64,000 nt of DNA, from positions 3,410,001 through 3,474,000 of the forward strand of contig NZ_SAUN01000001.1 in the NCBI RefSeq assembly GCF_004011505.1, read 5' to 3'. Positions 42,683-51,837 of the stretch are shown piece after piece (the stretch's first letter is position 1; the number at the start of each line of letters is the position of its first letter). Under the pieces are notes generated by a model. It was not told where the DNA came from, did not search any database, and saw nothing but the letters and a program-made list of their open reading frames with translations. Origin of the DNA: Nonomuraea polychroma. GTDB taxonomy: Bacteria > Actinomycetota > Actinomycetes > Streptosporangiales > Streptosporangiaceae. The translations under genes were made by a program, and so were the position numbers.

Positions 42683-42706
42683 GAAAAATCCCCATATGGA
42701 TACCTA
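42683..42706 (-). promoter_or_regulatory. Shared 24-bp motif, copy B (upstream of GHKL-like gene)
   Basis: On the minus strand: TAGGTATC, CAT, ATGGGGATTT, TTC, matching copy A at 38676-38699 in 20 of 24 positions. A perfect 12-bp palindrome CTACGTACGTAG (42713-42724) lies directly upstream; copy A has a CTACGT at the same relative place. Confidence 0.65.
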
Positions 42707-42821
42707 GATGTTCTACGTACGTAGTCCCCACGCGCGAAAAACCCATGCAGGAGCGATGAATCCGCCGCCGGCGCCGTCTCTCAACGGACGACACCCCTGC
42801 ACCGGAAGGGAGGACCCGGAC

Positions 42822-42980
42822 ATGCGCCGGCTCATCGTGTGCGACATCGTCTCGCTCGACGGCTTCTTCGAAGGACCCTGCGGGGATGTCATGGCCGTGC
42901 CGTTCGAGGAGGCGTTCGACGACCACAACGCCGAACGGCTGCGCGCCACCGGCACGCTCCTGCGGGGCCGCCGGACGTGG
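42822..42980 (+). pseudogene. Truncated dihydrofolate reductase-family (RibD-C) gene
   Basis: From ATG 42822 (GGGAGG upstream) the frame gives RRLIVCDIVSLDGFFEGPCG and ERLRATGTLLRGRRTW, the N-terminal third of a RibD-C/DHFR-like reductase. Homology ends at about 42980, where sequence typical of mobile-element debris begins. The remaining two thirds of the gene are gone. Confidence 0.7.
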
Positions 42981-43634
42981 GGTGCCGTTAACCACTGTGG
43001 CACCAGCCGCCATATAGGCCCTGAGCTGGTAATTCAGTCTCCTGTTTCGAGTTCTGCGCGAGCCGTTGGCTGTTCGATTGCAGGACGGCCTGTCGTGAGC
43101 CCGGGGACGTACTTGTAGATGGTCGAGCGGCTGACGCCGAGTAGGCGGGCGATGGAGGAGACGGTGTTCTCCGGCCACCAAGACCTCCCGACCGAACTCC
43201 ATGACGTCCGAAGGCACCGACGCGCTTGCAAGCTCCCGGCCCGTCACTCTCTTCCAGCGCTTCGGTTCAGGCGTGAAGACCGCGCTGTGGTGGGGCCGCG
43301 CTGGGAGTAGTGCTTGCCACCAACGTCCCGCCCACAGCCAGGGATACGGGCGCCGCATAAGAAGATCGCCGACCGCAGGCGCAGCATCGTCCCCGACACC
43401 CTCGGCCTGCTCCTCGCGGTGCTGCTCACCGCCGCCAGCACCTCCGACAGCGCCGCCGGCCTCGGCTCGGTGGTTAGGTCGTCTCGACCCGACCACGCTA
43501 CGTGCAGCTCCCGCTCCCAGCTCTACGTCAGGAATGGGTGCGACCGCAGGCTCCTCACGTCGGGCGCTCAGAGGTTCAGCGGAGGATGTCCGGGGCGGGT
43601 GGGACGCCCTCCACCTCGTCTCGGCGGTGCAGCT
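42981..43634. mobile_element. Transposon/recombinase debris
   Basis: 650 bp with remnants only. On the minus strand (43034-43210) NTVSSIARLLGVSRSTIYKY is the HTH of a Tn3-type resolvase/invertase; the sequence just before it, VPSDVMEFGREVLVAGE, is in another frame two bases off. On the plus strand (43356-43474) HKKIADRRRSIVPDTLGLLL with AVLLTAASTSDSAAG matches an IS5-family transposase interior. No terminal repeats or intact transposase. Confidence 0.6.
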
Positions 43635-45095
43635 CTACTTGAGCAGATCGAGTGCCTTGTCCAGGCCCGGGTCCTTACCGGTGGAGATGTCCTTGGCGGT
43701 CAGCGGGACGAGGTGGTCGGCTGCCACGCCGATGCCGTTGATGGGTTCCTTCTTGGGGCCCAGGGTGCGCTTGTCGGGGAAGGACAGGAGGCTGTTGTCA
43801 TCGAGCAGATACATCTTGCCGGCACCGGCGACGACGCCGGCGGTGCGGGTGCCGACCACAGGGGCGATCTTGTTGTCTTTGATCGCCGCGACGAAGTGGT
43901 CGCAGGCCGAGGCGCAGTCACGGTCGGCGAGCACGGTCAGGGGCAGGCCGAGCAGTGGGACGCTGTCGTCGGTGCGGTCGGCGGTGCAGCGATCGTCGGC
44001 GTCGCACTGCCAGGCGGTGACCTGGTCGTGGGCGAACGCGCCGAGCAGTCGGTTGACCTCACCGATGAGGCCGCCGCTGTTGCCTCGCATGTCGAGCACG
44101 ACACCGGTCAGCTTCTTGTTCTTCTTCATGTCGTTGATCGCGTCGATCGCCGTCTGCGCGACGCGCTGCCCGAAGCTGGCGAGACGTACATAGGCGACGT
44201 CGCCCTTGAGCAGCTTTGAGGTCACCCTTGCCGTGGCCTTCTCGTCGGGCTTGTAGACGCCGGGCGTCAGGGTCGCTGTCCAGGTGCGGCCGTTGGCGGG
44301 GCGGCGGACTTTGATCCGGACCGGGTCGTCGTCCGGGTAGTTCTGGAAGAGCGGTACGACGGCGCCGAGGGACAGGACGCCGCCTGCGAACGGAACCGCT
44401 CCATTGACCGATTCGATGATGTCGCCGGGGCGCAGTCCCGCCTTCGCGGCCGATCCGCCCCGCACGCGGGAGACGTACATCGGCCCGGTGACCTGGTCCG
44501 GCTCGCTGAAGATGGGCCCCTTGAAGGGGGCGGTGTCCAGTCCGATGCCGTATTCGGTGCCCGGCTGGGGGTCCTCCGGCATCTGGGTGCGGTCCCAATG
44601 GGCGTGGTTGTTGTGCAGGCTGCCCAGCATGCCGAGGAGGGTGGCCGCGGCCGCAGCCTGGCGCTCCGTGGCGCCGGAGAGCTGGTCGTTGACGCGCGTG
44701 TAGACGGCGCTGAACGCTTCCCAGTCGCTGTCTCTCTTGCCGGTCAGCGCGGGCAGCGTGGCGTCGGCCACGTCGTGTCCGCTTGCGTGGAGTTCCCGGG
44801 TGAGCCCGGCGAACGCCCCGATCAGCAGCTGGCGGTTGTCCAGGGTGTCCGCGCCGTAGTAGTTCGTGAGGATGCAGGAGTACGCCTGCTCGATGGTGCT
44901 GATGGTGGTCGGCTTGAGCGCTTGCGGCTCGCCGCCGGGCTTCGGCTCGGCGCACGTCGAGGCCGCCTGCCAGGTCTGCACGGTCTGCGCCGCGGCGCCG
45001 CTCGGGAGGACCACCACCGCGCCGAGGCCGAGACAGGCAAGTACGGCGGCGGCACGCCGTCGAGAGCGGCCGGTGCCGGTCGTGATGTTCGTCAT
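43635..45095 (-). CDS. Secreted S41-family (tail-specific/CTP-like) peptidase
   Basis: A 486-residue secreted S41 peptidase: signal peptide (about 12-36), helical region, PDZ domain (about 195-265, SAAKAGLRPGDIIESVNGAV), and a catalytic domain with VVLDMRGNSGGLIGEVNRLL and the nucleophile Ser396 in DRDCASACDHF; the general-base Lys is probably in AGAGKMY. Two Cys around the nucleophile (394, 398) are notable. Its substrate is unknown. The ATG at 45095 opens the signal peptide. Confidence 0.88.
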   Translation of the reverse strand: MTNITTGTGRSRRRAAAVLACLGLGAVVVLPSGAAAQTVQTWQAASTCAEPKPGGEPQALKPTTISTIEQAYSCILTNYYGADTLDNRQLLIGAFAGLTRELHASGHDVADATLPALTGKRDSDWEAFSAVYTRVNDQLSGATERQAAAAATLLGMLGSLHNNHAHWDRTQMPEDPQPGTEYGIGLDTAPFKGPIFSEPDQVTGPMYVSRVRGGSAAKAGLRPGDIIESVNGAVPFAGGVLSLGAVVPLFQNYPDDDPVRIKVRRPANGRTWTATLTPGVYKPDEKATARVTSKLLKGDVAYVRLASFGQRVAQTAIDAINDMKKNKKLTGVVLDMRGNSGGLIGEVNRLLGAFAHDQVTAWQCDADDRCTADRTDDSVPLLGLPLTVLADRDCASACDHFVAAIKDNKIAPVVGTRTAGVVAGAGKMYLLDDNSLLSFPDKRTLGPKKEPINGIGVAADHLVPLTAKDISTGKDPGLDKALDLLK

Positions 45096-45241
45096 GGCTC
45101 ATGGTTGTAGCGCGTCGGTGGTTTCGGCACGGTATCGTCGGCCGCCTGCCCTGAACGGATGCCGTACCTGGCCAAAGGGCATGCCGATACCCGGCACCGC
45201 GCTGCTCACCCGAGGTGCCGGGTGCTGGTTCGGCGATGGGC

Positions 45242-45898
45242 TCAGACGGTTCTGAGCGCCTCCGTAGGTTGCCTGCGTGCGGCACGCAGCGCAGGCAGAA
45301 GTCCCGCGAGGGCGCCGATGGCGACGGCCGCGCCGAGCCCGCCGCCCCAGGCGAGCGGCGGTACCACGGTGGCCCAGTCCTTGAGGTGGGCATAGAGCGC
45401 CGTGGCCGCCACCCCGATGGCCACTCCGGCGGCCCCGCCGAGCACGGCGAGCAGGATCGCCTCGGACAAGACCTGCAGCCGTAAGTGCCCTTTGGTCGCG
45501 CCGAGCGCGCGCCTGAGCCCGATCTCCGACCGGCGCTCGAGTACGGAGATGACCATGGTGTCGGCCACGCCGATGCCGCCCACGAGCAGGGCGACCGCGC
45601 CGAGGCCGAGGAACAGGCCGTTCAGCGCCGACCGGGCCGCAGCGCGGGCCACCAGGGCGGCCGAGGGCCGGCTGACGCTGACCTCGCCGGGGTTTTGCGG
45701 GTTGGCCGTTGCGGCGAGCACTTTCTGCACGTTGCTCACCTGCTCGGTCTGGGCTCGCACGTACACCGTGAACGGGTGGCCGTCGAAGTCCAGGTACTTC
45801 TGCGCGGCCGGGTAGCCGGCCAGCACTGAGGAGTCGATCTCTGGGGTCAGGGCGGCGGATTCGTCCCGGCGGCGAACGGGCCGGACAGCGCGAACCAC
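45242..45898 (-). pseudogene. 3' half of FtsX/MacB-type ABC permease
   Basis: Encodes only the C-terminal half of a MacB-type permease: part of the periplasmic domain (LTPEIDSSVLAGYPAAQKYL), then the last three helices with VLERRSEIGLRRALGATKGH and ARRQPTEALRTV at the end. The N-terminal helix and half the periplasmic domain are missing. The 5' end joins a stub of an adaptor gene (45847-46020) in another frame, so the ATPase gene normally between them is lost. Confidence 0.8.
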
Positions 45899-46020
45899 GT
45901 ACCGGCCGCGATCATCGCCCCGCCTGCGAGGAGCACCACGAGCCGGCCCATCCGACGGCGGCGCGGACGCCGGCCCGTCGCGCTCGCCGGGCCGGCGTCC
46001 ACCGCCTGGGCTGCACTCAC
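45847..46020 (-). pseudogene. N-terminal stub of HlyD-like efflux adaptor
   Basis: Starts at GTG 46020, overlapping the stop of the lipoprotein gene (GTGA). It encodes 57 residues: a basic segment, one helix (RLVVLLAGGAMIAAGTWFAL) and SGPFAAG, after which the frame ends at once. This is the expected N-terminus of the membrane-fusion protein of a MacAB-like system; the rest is deleted. The stop lies inside the FtsX fragment. Confidence 0.7.
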
Positions 46021-46613
46021 GACATGCCGCCCTGCATCTGCCCCTGCTTCGGCATGTTCTGCGGCTGGTACCGCCTACAGGCCTCCTCCGCCTTCTTGAA
46101 CTGCTCCGAGGCGAGGTCCAGAGTGCCGTTCTGCGGGAGGATGAACCCGCCGTTGTCGTCGGGGTCGGGGAAGCTCGGCACGCCGTTCTCCCGCATGCAC
46201 GTGGCGTACTTGCGCTTGTCCGTCACCGGCCAGGAATCCTCACGCACGGGCGGCTGGTCCGGGGCCGGTGGCTGGAACTGCTTGCAGCTCTTCTCCGCCG
46301 CCTTGAACTGCGGGGAGCCGAGCAGTTCCGGCGAGAAGGCGAGAGCCGTGTCCGGCTGGGGATCGGGGAAGTCCGGCATGCCGTTGGCGCGCATGCACTT
46401 CGCGAAGGCCAGCGCGTCCCCCTTTGAGGCGGTCGCGCCCTGCGACGGCGCGCCGCCCGTCGGGGACGCCACCGACGCGACGGCCCTGGCCGGCCCCTCG
46501 CTGCCGGCGCAGGCCCCAGTGGCCAGCGCGACGGAGGCCAGCAGCACGGCCATCGCGCCGCCTCGCCGCTCGCGGCCTTTCCTGCGGATGCCGGCATCGA
46601 CAACGATTCGCAT
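46017..46613 (-). CDS. Lipoprotein with two CMRENGxPxFPDP repeats
   Basis: A 198-residue lipoprotein: signal peptide with lipobox ATGAC, then two copies of a module (FAKCMRANGMPDFPDPQPD and YATCMRENGVPSFPDPDDN), each with a second Cys about 40 residues on (KSCKQF, EACRRY), so a disulfide in each. Such proteins are regularly encoded with MacAB-type pumps in actinomycetes. GGAGAG precedes the ATG at 46613. It survives although the pump genes downstream are deleted. It is divergent from the OmpR gene. Confidence 0.82.
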   Translation of the reverse strand: MRIVVDAGIRRKGRERRGGAMAVLLASVALATGACAGSEGPARAVASVASPTGGAPSQGATASKGDALAFAKCMRANGMPDFPDPQPDTALAFSPELLGSPQFKAAEKSCKQFQPPAPDQPPVREDSWPVTDKRKYATCMRENGVPSFPDPDDNGGFILPQNGTLDLASEQFKKAEEACRRYQPQNMPKQGQMQGGMS

Positions 46614-46822
46614 ATCGCTCTCCATTACGTCCGGTGAGATGCCCGAAAGCCTTTACGCCTGCGGACGGCACGTTCGAGGGTGGGTGCGCCTTGCGGCATG
46701 CGACCATTTGTACGGGATCAGCGGTTTCGACGAGGTTTCGCCAGCCTTTGTCTGCGGATGAAACGCTGCCGAAACCGGGGTTGGAGGATGCTGGGGGAGG
46801 TGTTCCTTCTCGGTGGAGGTAG

Positions 46823-47482
46823 GTGCGGGTGCGCGTGCTCGTGGTGGAAGACGACGAGGTGACGGCGCAGACGGTGGCCGTGGGGCTGCGCAGGGCCCAG
46901 ATGGCCGTGGACGTGGCATTCGACGGACCCGGCGGGCTGGAGCGCGCCCTGTTCAACGACTACGACGTGATCGTGCTCGACCGCGACCTGCCGGGGATGC
47001 ACGGCGACGACGTGTGCGCCGAACTGCTCGCCGCCGGCTGCCGCAGCCGGGTGCTGATGCTGACCGCCGCGGCGACGACCGATGACCTGGTCGACGGACT
47101 CGGCCTGGGCGCCGACGACTACCTCACCAAGCCGTTCGACTTCCCCGCACTTGTGGCGCGGATCGGCGCGCTGGCTCGGCGCGTCCATCCGGCCCTCCCT
47201 CCCGTGCTGCGCCACGGTGATCTCGCTCTTGACACCGCGCGGCGCCGGGTCAGCCGGGGCGATCGGCCGCTGGACCTGGCCCCCAAGGAGTTCGGGGTGC
47301 TGGAGCTGCTGCTGGCCTCCGAAGGCCGGGTGGTCTCCGCCGGGGAACTGCTCGAGCGGGTCTGGGACGAAGCCGCTGACCCGTTCACGAACGCCGTGAA
47401 AATCACCATCAGCAGACTCAGGGCCAAGCTCGGCGATCCACCGATCATCGAGACCGTGGCCAGGCGCGGATACCGTATCTGA
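46823..47482 (+). CDS. OmpR-family response regulator
   Basis: A 219-residue OmpR/PhoB regulator: receiver domain (RVLVVEDDEVTAQTVAVGLR, phospho-Asp in VIVLDRDLPG, Lys in DDYLTKPFDF) and a winged helix ending ISRLRAKLGDPPIIETVARR. Its stop overlaps the kinase ATG (TGATG). It probably controlled the lipoprotein/efflux cluster on the other side. GGAGGTA directly precedes the GTG start. Confidence 0.94.
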   Translation: MRVRVLVVEDDEVTAQTVAVGLRRAQMAVDVAFDGPGGLERALFNDYDVIVLDRDLPGMHGDDVCAELLAAGCRSRVLMLTAAATTDDLVDGLGLGADDYLTKPFDFPALVARIGALARRVHPALPPVLRHGDLALDTARRRVSRGDRPLDLAPKEFGVLELLLASEGRVVSAGELLERVWDEAADPFTNAVKITISRLRAKLGDPPIIETVARRGYRI

Positions 47483-48735
47483 TGGCGTCCCTGTCGGCTG
47501 TCACGCGGCTCGCGAGCCGCCTGGTACGTCCGCGCCTGCCCCGCCGTACCGTACGGCTGCGCATGACCCTCCTGTACGGAAGCCTGTTCCTGGTCTCCGG
47601 CGCCGTCCTGCTGGCGATCACCTATGGGCTGGTACGCCACGCGGTCATGGGCTCCGTGGTCAAGAGCTTCATCCCCGCGCCGGACGGCGCCTCCGTGCCC
47701 TTACCGGACATGCCACCGCCGGGCAAGTCGCACTCCGTGGAACTGCTCCCCGCCCAGATGCAGCAGGTCCTGGAGCGCCAGAGGGCCGACGTGCTGGACC
47801 AGCTCCTGATCAATTCCGGGATCGCGCTCACCCTCATGTCGATGATCTCGGTCGTGCTCGGCTGGGTCATCGCCGGACGCATCCTGAGCAGGCTCCGTAC
47901 GATCATCGCGACCGCCGAAGACATCTCGGCCACCGACCTGCACCGGCGCCTGGCCTTCGACGGCCCCGCCGACGAGCTCAAGGCGCTGGGCGACACCTTC
48001 GACGGCCTGCTGGCCCGGCTGGAGGCGTCCTTCCAGGCCCAGCGCCGGTTCGTCGCCAACGCCTCCCACGAGCTCCGCACCCCGCTGACCCGCCAGCGGG
48101 CACTCGGCCAGGTCGCCCTGTCCGACCCCATGCCCACCGTGGAGTCGCTACGAGAGGCGCACGAGCAGATTCTCGCCGCCGGAGCCCACCAGGAACGGCT
48201 CATCGAGGCGTTGCTCACCCTGGCCCGCGGGCACGCGGGCATCGAGATCCGTCATGCCTTCGACCTGGCCCTACTCGCCGAAGAGATCGTGGACGCCCGC
48301 CGCGCGGAAGCCCACCGGCGCAGTGTGACGATCCGTCGGTCGTTCGGCGCGGCCCTGGCAGCCGGTCACCGCTCTCTCGCCGAACGCCTGGTCGCGAACC
48401 TGGTCGACAACGCGCTGTGTCACAACACCTCGCCCGGCTGGGTAGAGGTGGAAACCCGGACCACTGACGGCCATGCCGTGCTCACGATCGCCAACTCGGG
48501 CCCCGTGGTGGCCCCGGATGCCGTCGAAAGCCTCTTCCAGCCCTTCCAACGCCTCGGCACCGCCCGCACCGACCGCCCGGACGGGCTGGGCCTCGGCCTG
48601 TCCATCGTCGAAGCCATCGCCACCGCCCACGACGCCACCATCACCACCACCCCCCGACCCGAGGGCGGTCTGACCGTCACCGTCACCTTCCCACCCATCG
48701 GCGGGGCCGGCGGCCGCCGCCGCGACCGTCCATGA
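47482..48735 (+). CDS. Two-component sensor histidine kinase
   Basis: A 417-residue kinase: helix at about 30-50, extracytoplasmic loop (about 50-110), second helix (about 112-130), HAMP, HisKA with NASHELRTPLTRQRAL, and HATPase_c with N-box LVANLVDNALCHN and G-box DGLGLGLSIVEAIATAH. It is coupled to the OmpR regulator and is its cognate sensor. Confidence 0.94.
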   Translation: MASLSAVTRLASRLVRPRLPRRTVRLRMTLLYGSLFLVSGAVLLAITYGLVRHAVMGSVVKSFIPAPDGASVPLPDMPPPGKSHSVELLPAQMQQVLERQRADVLDQLLINSGIALTLMSMISVVLGWVIAGRILSRLRTIIATAEDISATDLHRRLAFDGPADELKALGDTFDGLLARLEASFQAQRRFVANASHELRTPLTRQRALGQVALSDPMPTVESLREAHEQILAAGAHQERLIEALLTLARGHAGIEIRHAFDLALLAEEIVDARRAEAHRRSVTIRRSFGAALAAGHRSLAERLVANLVDNALCHNTSPGWVEVETRTTDGHAVLTIANSGPVVAPDAVESLFQPFQRLGTARTDRPDGLGLGLSIVEAIATAHDATITTTPRPEGGLTVTVTFPPIGGAGGRRRDRP

Positions 48736-48739
48736 CGAC

Positions 48740-49438
48740 GTGAGCGCTTCTGTAGCTGCCGGGGCCCTGACACGTGGGCCGGCAGGTTCGCGTGAATCTG
48801 TCGCCGTCGGGGCCAAGGACGACGTTCGGATCTCCGAGTACGGCGGCCCGGACGACTACGTCGGATCCGGGCTCAGCCACTGGGACGGCCGCTCGTGGAA
48901 GCAGGTTCCCACGTCGAGCCCGTACGGCGACCATGACTGGGTCTCGCGCGTCGCCGCCACCGGCGGGGGCGAGGTGTGGGCAGTGATCCATTCCCAAGGA
49001 GTGGCCACGGTGACACGGCGGGACGGCTCCGGATGGGCCACCACTCCCCTTCCTCCCGCGCCCGGTTCCTCCCGCGCCCGGCTGCCCTCCTTCGCCCGCC
49101 GGCGGCTCTACGGTATGGCGGCCCGCGCCCACGATGACGCGTGGCTGGTGACGCAGGGCGGCTCCGTGCGGTCCGGGTCCTGCGAGGTGCCTGACCGCGG
49201 TATGGTCGCGCGCTGGGACGGCACCGCGTGGACGTGGCTGGATCTGCCGCTGACCGAGAGCTGGTTGCCCGCCGTCCGCGCTGACCGGGTCGGCGGCGTG
49301 TGGATCGCCGCCAACGCTTCCCGTGGGCAGTCGTACGTGCTCAATCTCCGTGACATCTTCCCGGTGCCGGGCACTACCCGGCTGTGGGCTTTGGCCCGGC
49401 GCGTCGACGGCACCCTGCTGATCTACGAGCTGGCCTGA
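48740..49438 (+). CDS. Beta-propeller-like protein, probably N-terminally truncated
   Basis: 232 residues with WD-like blades such as SHWDGRSWKQVP and VARWDGTAWTWLDLP. It resembles the lipoprotein at 56641-57948 (MRWDGRSWQLVP) but has no signal peptide, and it starts in mid-blade right after the kinase stop. I infer that the 5' part was lost. Function unknown. Confidence 0.55.
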   Translation: MSASVAAGALTRGPAGSRESVAVGAKDDVRISEYGGPDDYVGSGLSHWDGRSWKQVPTSSPYGDHDWVSRVAATGGGEVWAVIHSQGVATVTRRDGSGWATTPLPPAPGSSRARLPSFARRRLYGMAARAHDDAWLVTQGGSVRSGSCEVPDRGMVARWDGTAWTWLDLPLTESWLPAVRADRVGGVWIAANASRGQSYVLNLRDIFPVPGTTRLWALARRVDGTLLIYELA

Positions 49439-49526
49439 CCGCCCGGCCCCAACTGTCGATGTCGCCTCGATCCGAATCCGGCTCCGGGACCCAGTCACCT
49501 CACGGGACACGCCCCAGGGGAACAGG

Positions 49527-50564
49527 TCAGCGGAAGTCGCTGACACGGAGTACGGAGAGCATGTCGCTCTTGCGCGGCTCCGCGATGTCGCTGGAGGGGT
49601 AGAAGGCCGCGTCCACGCCCACCCAGCCGTGGAACTCCCCGTCGTCGTCGACGATCTGCATCATGGGCTTGACATGGGAGTTGCCCGAGTAGCACTTCTC
49701 CCGGTCGGTGCCGTCGCTGTTCCTGGTCAGGCAGGTGCACCAGTGCCAGTGCGTGTCCCGCCTGTCCCGGCTGGAGACCTGGACGATGTAGTTCTGCAGC
49801 GAGCTGTCGTTGATCGTGCTGCCGCCACCCGTGTACGGGCAGCCGCCGCCGGCCTGACACGCGCTGGTGGAGTTGGGCTGCAGGTAGGTCAGGCACCAGG
49901 TGGTGAGCGTGCACGTCCGGTACGCGCCCAGGTTGAACGCGCCCCCCGAGGTCGGGGCGATCTTGTCCTGGGTCCAGGTGATCATGTCGTGCCGCAGGGT
50001 GCCGCTGAAGGCTCGCACGGTTGGCATGGCCCGGCGAGTGGTCAGCGCTGCGTTGCTGCCGTAGGCGTAGCCGTAGTCGGCGAGGGTGTTGGACCGGAAG
50101 TCGATCCGGGCGAGCTTTCCGTCGCCGCGCAGGACGATGTTCCACTGCTCCGACCACGCCTGCCCGATGTTCCAGGTGATGTGCAAGACATCGCCCGAGA
50201 CGCTGAACGTGCCGGTCCTGGTCTCCCCGGGGTCGGACATGAAGCCGCCGGCCGTTCGCACCTCGCAGTTGCGGACCAGGGTCTGTCCCACCGGCATCCG
50301 GGTCGTCGAGCAGGAGCCGTCGGGAACGGCGCCGGTGCCCTCCCGGGCGGTGGGGTAGCGCTGCCACCACAGGTAGGTGCGGGCGCGCACGGTGCCGTCA
50401 GTGGAGAATTGGTAGGTGCCCAGCCGGACCCAGTTGTCGCGTGAGCCTGCTTTCAGTGAGCCAAGGCTGACGACGTAGTTCGCCTTGCCGCCGGGGAGCG
50501 CGACGGCGTGGGCCGGGGTGGCGAGCAGAGGGAGGAGCAACAGAGGTAGGAGTAGCCAGCGCAT
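49527..50564 (-). CDS. Secreted protein of unknown function
   Basis: A 345-residue secreted protein: signal peptide (RWLLLPLLLLPLLATPAHA), then beta-rich sequence with WVRLGTYQFSTDGTVRARTY (an immunoglobulin/lipocalin-like start), several Cys, and THWHWCTCLTRNSDG and FHGWVGVDAAFYPSSDIA near the end. I recognise no named family. GGGGGA lies just before the ATG at 50564. Confidence 0.75.
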   Translation of the reverse strand: MRWLLLPLLLLPLLATPAHAVALPGGKANYVVSLGSLKAGSRDNWVRLGTYQFSTDGTVRARTYLWWQRYPTAREGTGAVPDGSCSTTRMPVGQTLVRNCEVRTAGGFMSDPGETRTGTFSVSGDVLHITWNIGQAWSEQWNIVLRGDGKLARIDFRSNTLADYGYAYGSNAALTTRRAMPTVRAFSGTLRHDMITWTQDKIAPTSGGAFNLGAYRTCTLTTWCLTYLQPNSTSACQAGGGCPYTGGGSTINDSSLQNYIVQVSSRDRRDTHWHWCTCLTRNSDGTDREKCYSGNSHVKPMMQIVDDDGEFHGWVGVDAAFYPSSDIAEPRKSDMLSVLRVSDFR

Positions 50565-50859
50565 AGATTCCCCCATTTCCGGTGGTGGCCGGAATTCGCT
50601 TTTTTTCGGATATAAGTAAACGGCTCCTCGTTTGCGACCAGGGCCGTAATCAAGCAGCCAGCATGGCGGCGGCCACCGCGCCGGCTGTAGTCGCCCTCTC
50701 GGCGAGTGCCGCCACGCCCGCCGCCGACGGCGGTACGTCTTGGCGCCTATCCCGCTCAGCGCGCTGTACGGGATGGACAGGCTCTGTAACGCCGCTGAAA
50801 CCGGCCGCGCGGCATTCTGTTTGGCTGCGCCGTGTGCGAGACGGGAGAGGAGAACGTCC

Positions 50860-51783
50860 ATGAGCCTCCGCAGTGTGGGGCTGACCGAATACGAGGAACA
50901 CACCTACCGCGCCCTCCTGAAGGATCCCAGCAGAGAGATCAGTGGAGAGCCGGACGCCGTCCATGCGGCGCTCACCCGATTGGTGGAGCTGGAGCTGGTC
51001 CGCCGGGACGGCGACGGCCGGATGGTGGCGGTCGATCCGGACGTCGGCATCCCCAGGCTGATCAGAAGGCGTATGCGCGAGGCCAACGCCGAGCTGCGCC
51101 GCATCTCGTCGGCGTGGGAGACGCTCCACACGCTGACCGAGGGGCGCGGCGCCGCCGCCGACCAGATCGAGCGGATCGACGAGGGGGTCGGCGAACGCAT
51201 CTGGTGCCTGGCGCAGGACGCGCGGGAGGTGCTCGCCGTGCACCTGCACCAGCGCCGGCTCCAGGTCCACGTCGGGATGCTGCCGCAGTACCTCAAGCGG
51301 CTCGGCGAAGGCGTCGAGTGGCGCACCATCATCCCCCGCGAGAGCCTGATGAACCCCGAGCTGGTCGAGTACTACCGCCGCCTGCACAGCGCGGGAGACC
51401 GGCACCGGGTCACCGACGAGCGCGTCCAGCAGATGATCATCCTCGACCGGGCCACCGCTTTCGTGCCCACCGTGCCCAACATCCCGGCCTCGGGCGCGCT
51501 GATGATCCGCCAGCCCGGCGCGGTGGCCACGCTGGTGGACCTGTTCGAGCGCGTCTGGCGGCACGCGACCGACCTCGAACCCGACGGCGCATCCCGCCTC
51601 ACCGCGCTGGAGCGGCAGGTGCTGTACCTGCTGAGCTCGACGGACAAGGACGAGACCGCGGCCAGGAAGATGCGGGTGGGACTGCGGACCTACCGCAGGC
51701 ACGTCGCCCAACTGCTGGTACGGCTGGGCGCGTCCAACCGCTTCCAGGCCGCGATCCTGGCCAAGGAACGGGGCTGGCTCTGA
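50860..51783 (+). CDS. LuxR-type regulator with TrmB-like N-terminus
   Basis: A 307-residue regulator. N-terminal winged helix (SVGLTEYEEHTYRALLKDPS), central helical and PLD-like region (about 90-235), and C-terminal LuxR HTH (RLTALERQVLYLLSSTDKDE, then VGLRTYRRHVAQLLVRLGAS). This architecture is found in actinomycete genes near secreted peptides or proteases. GGGAGAGGAG precedes the ATG. The convergent S1 protease is its neighbour. Confidence 0.85.
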   Translation: MSLRSVGLTEYEEHTYRALLKDPSREISGEPDAVHAALTRLVELELVRRDGDGRMVAVDPDVGIPRLIRRRMREANAELRRISSAWETLHTLTEGRGAAADQIERIDEGVGERIWCLAQDAREVLAVHLHQRRLQVHVGMLPQYLKRLGEGVEWRTIIPRESLMNPELVEYYRRLHSAGDRHRVTDERVQQMIILDRATAFVPTVPNIPASGALMIRQPGAVATLVDLFERVWRHATDLEPDGASRLTALERQVLYLLSSTDKDETAARKMRVGLRTYRRHVAQLLVRLGASNRFQAAILAKERGWL

Positions 51784-51784
51784 A

Positions 51785-51813
51785 GCCCCAGCCACCGGGC
51801 CGGCGGCTGGGGC
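51785..51813. terminator. Hairpin between convergent genes
   Basis: GCCCCAGCC (51785-51793) pairs perfectly with GGCTGGGGC (51805-51813), 11-base loop, between the LuxR gene and the S1 protease gene. Confidence 0.72.
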
Positions 51814-51837
51814 CAGGTGAGCCGCGGTGGCCGTGGG

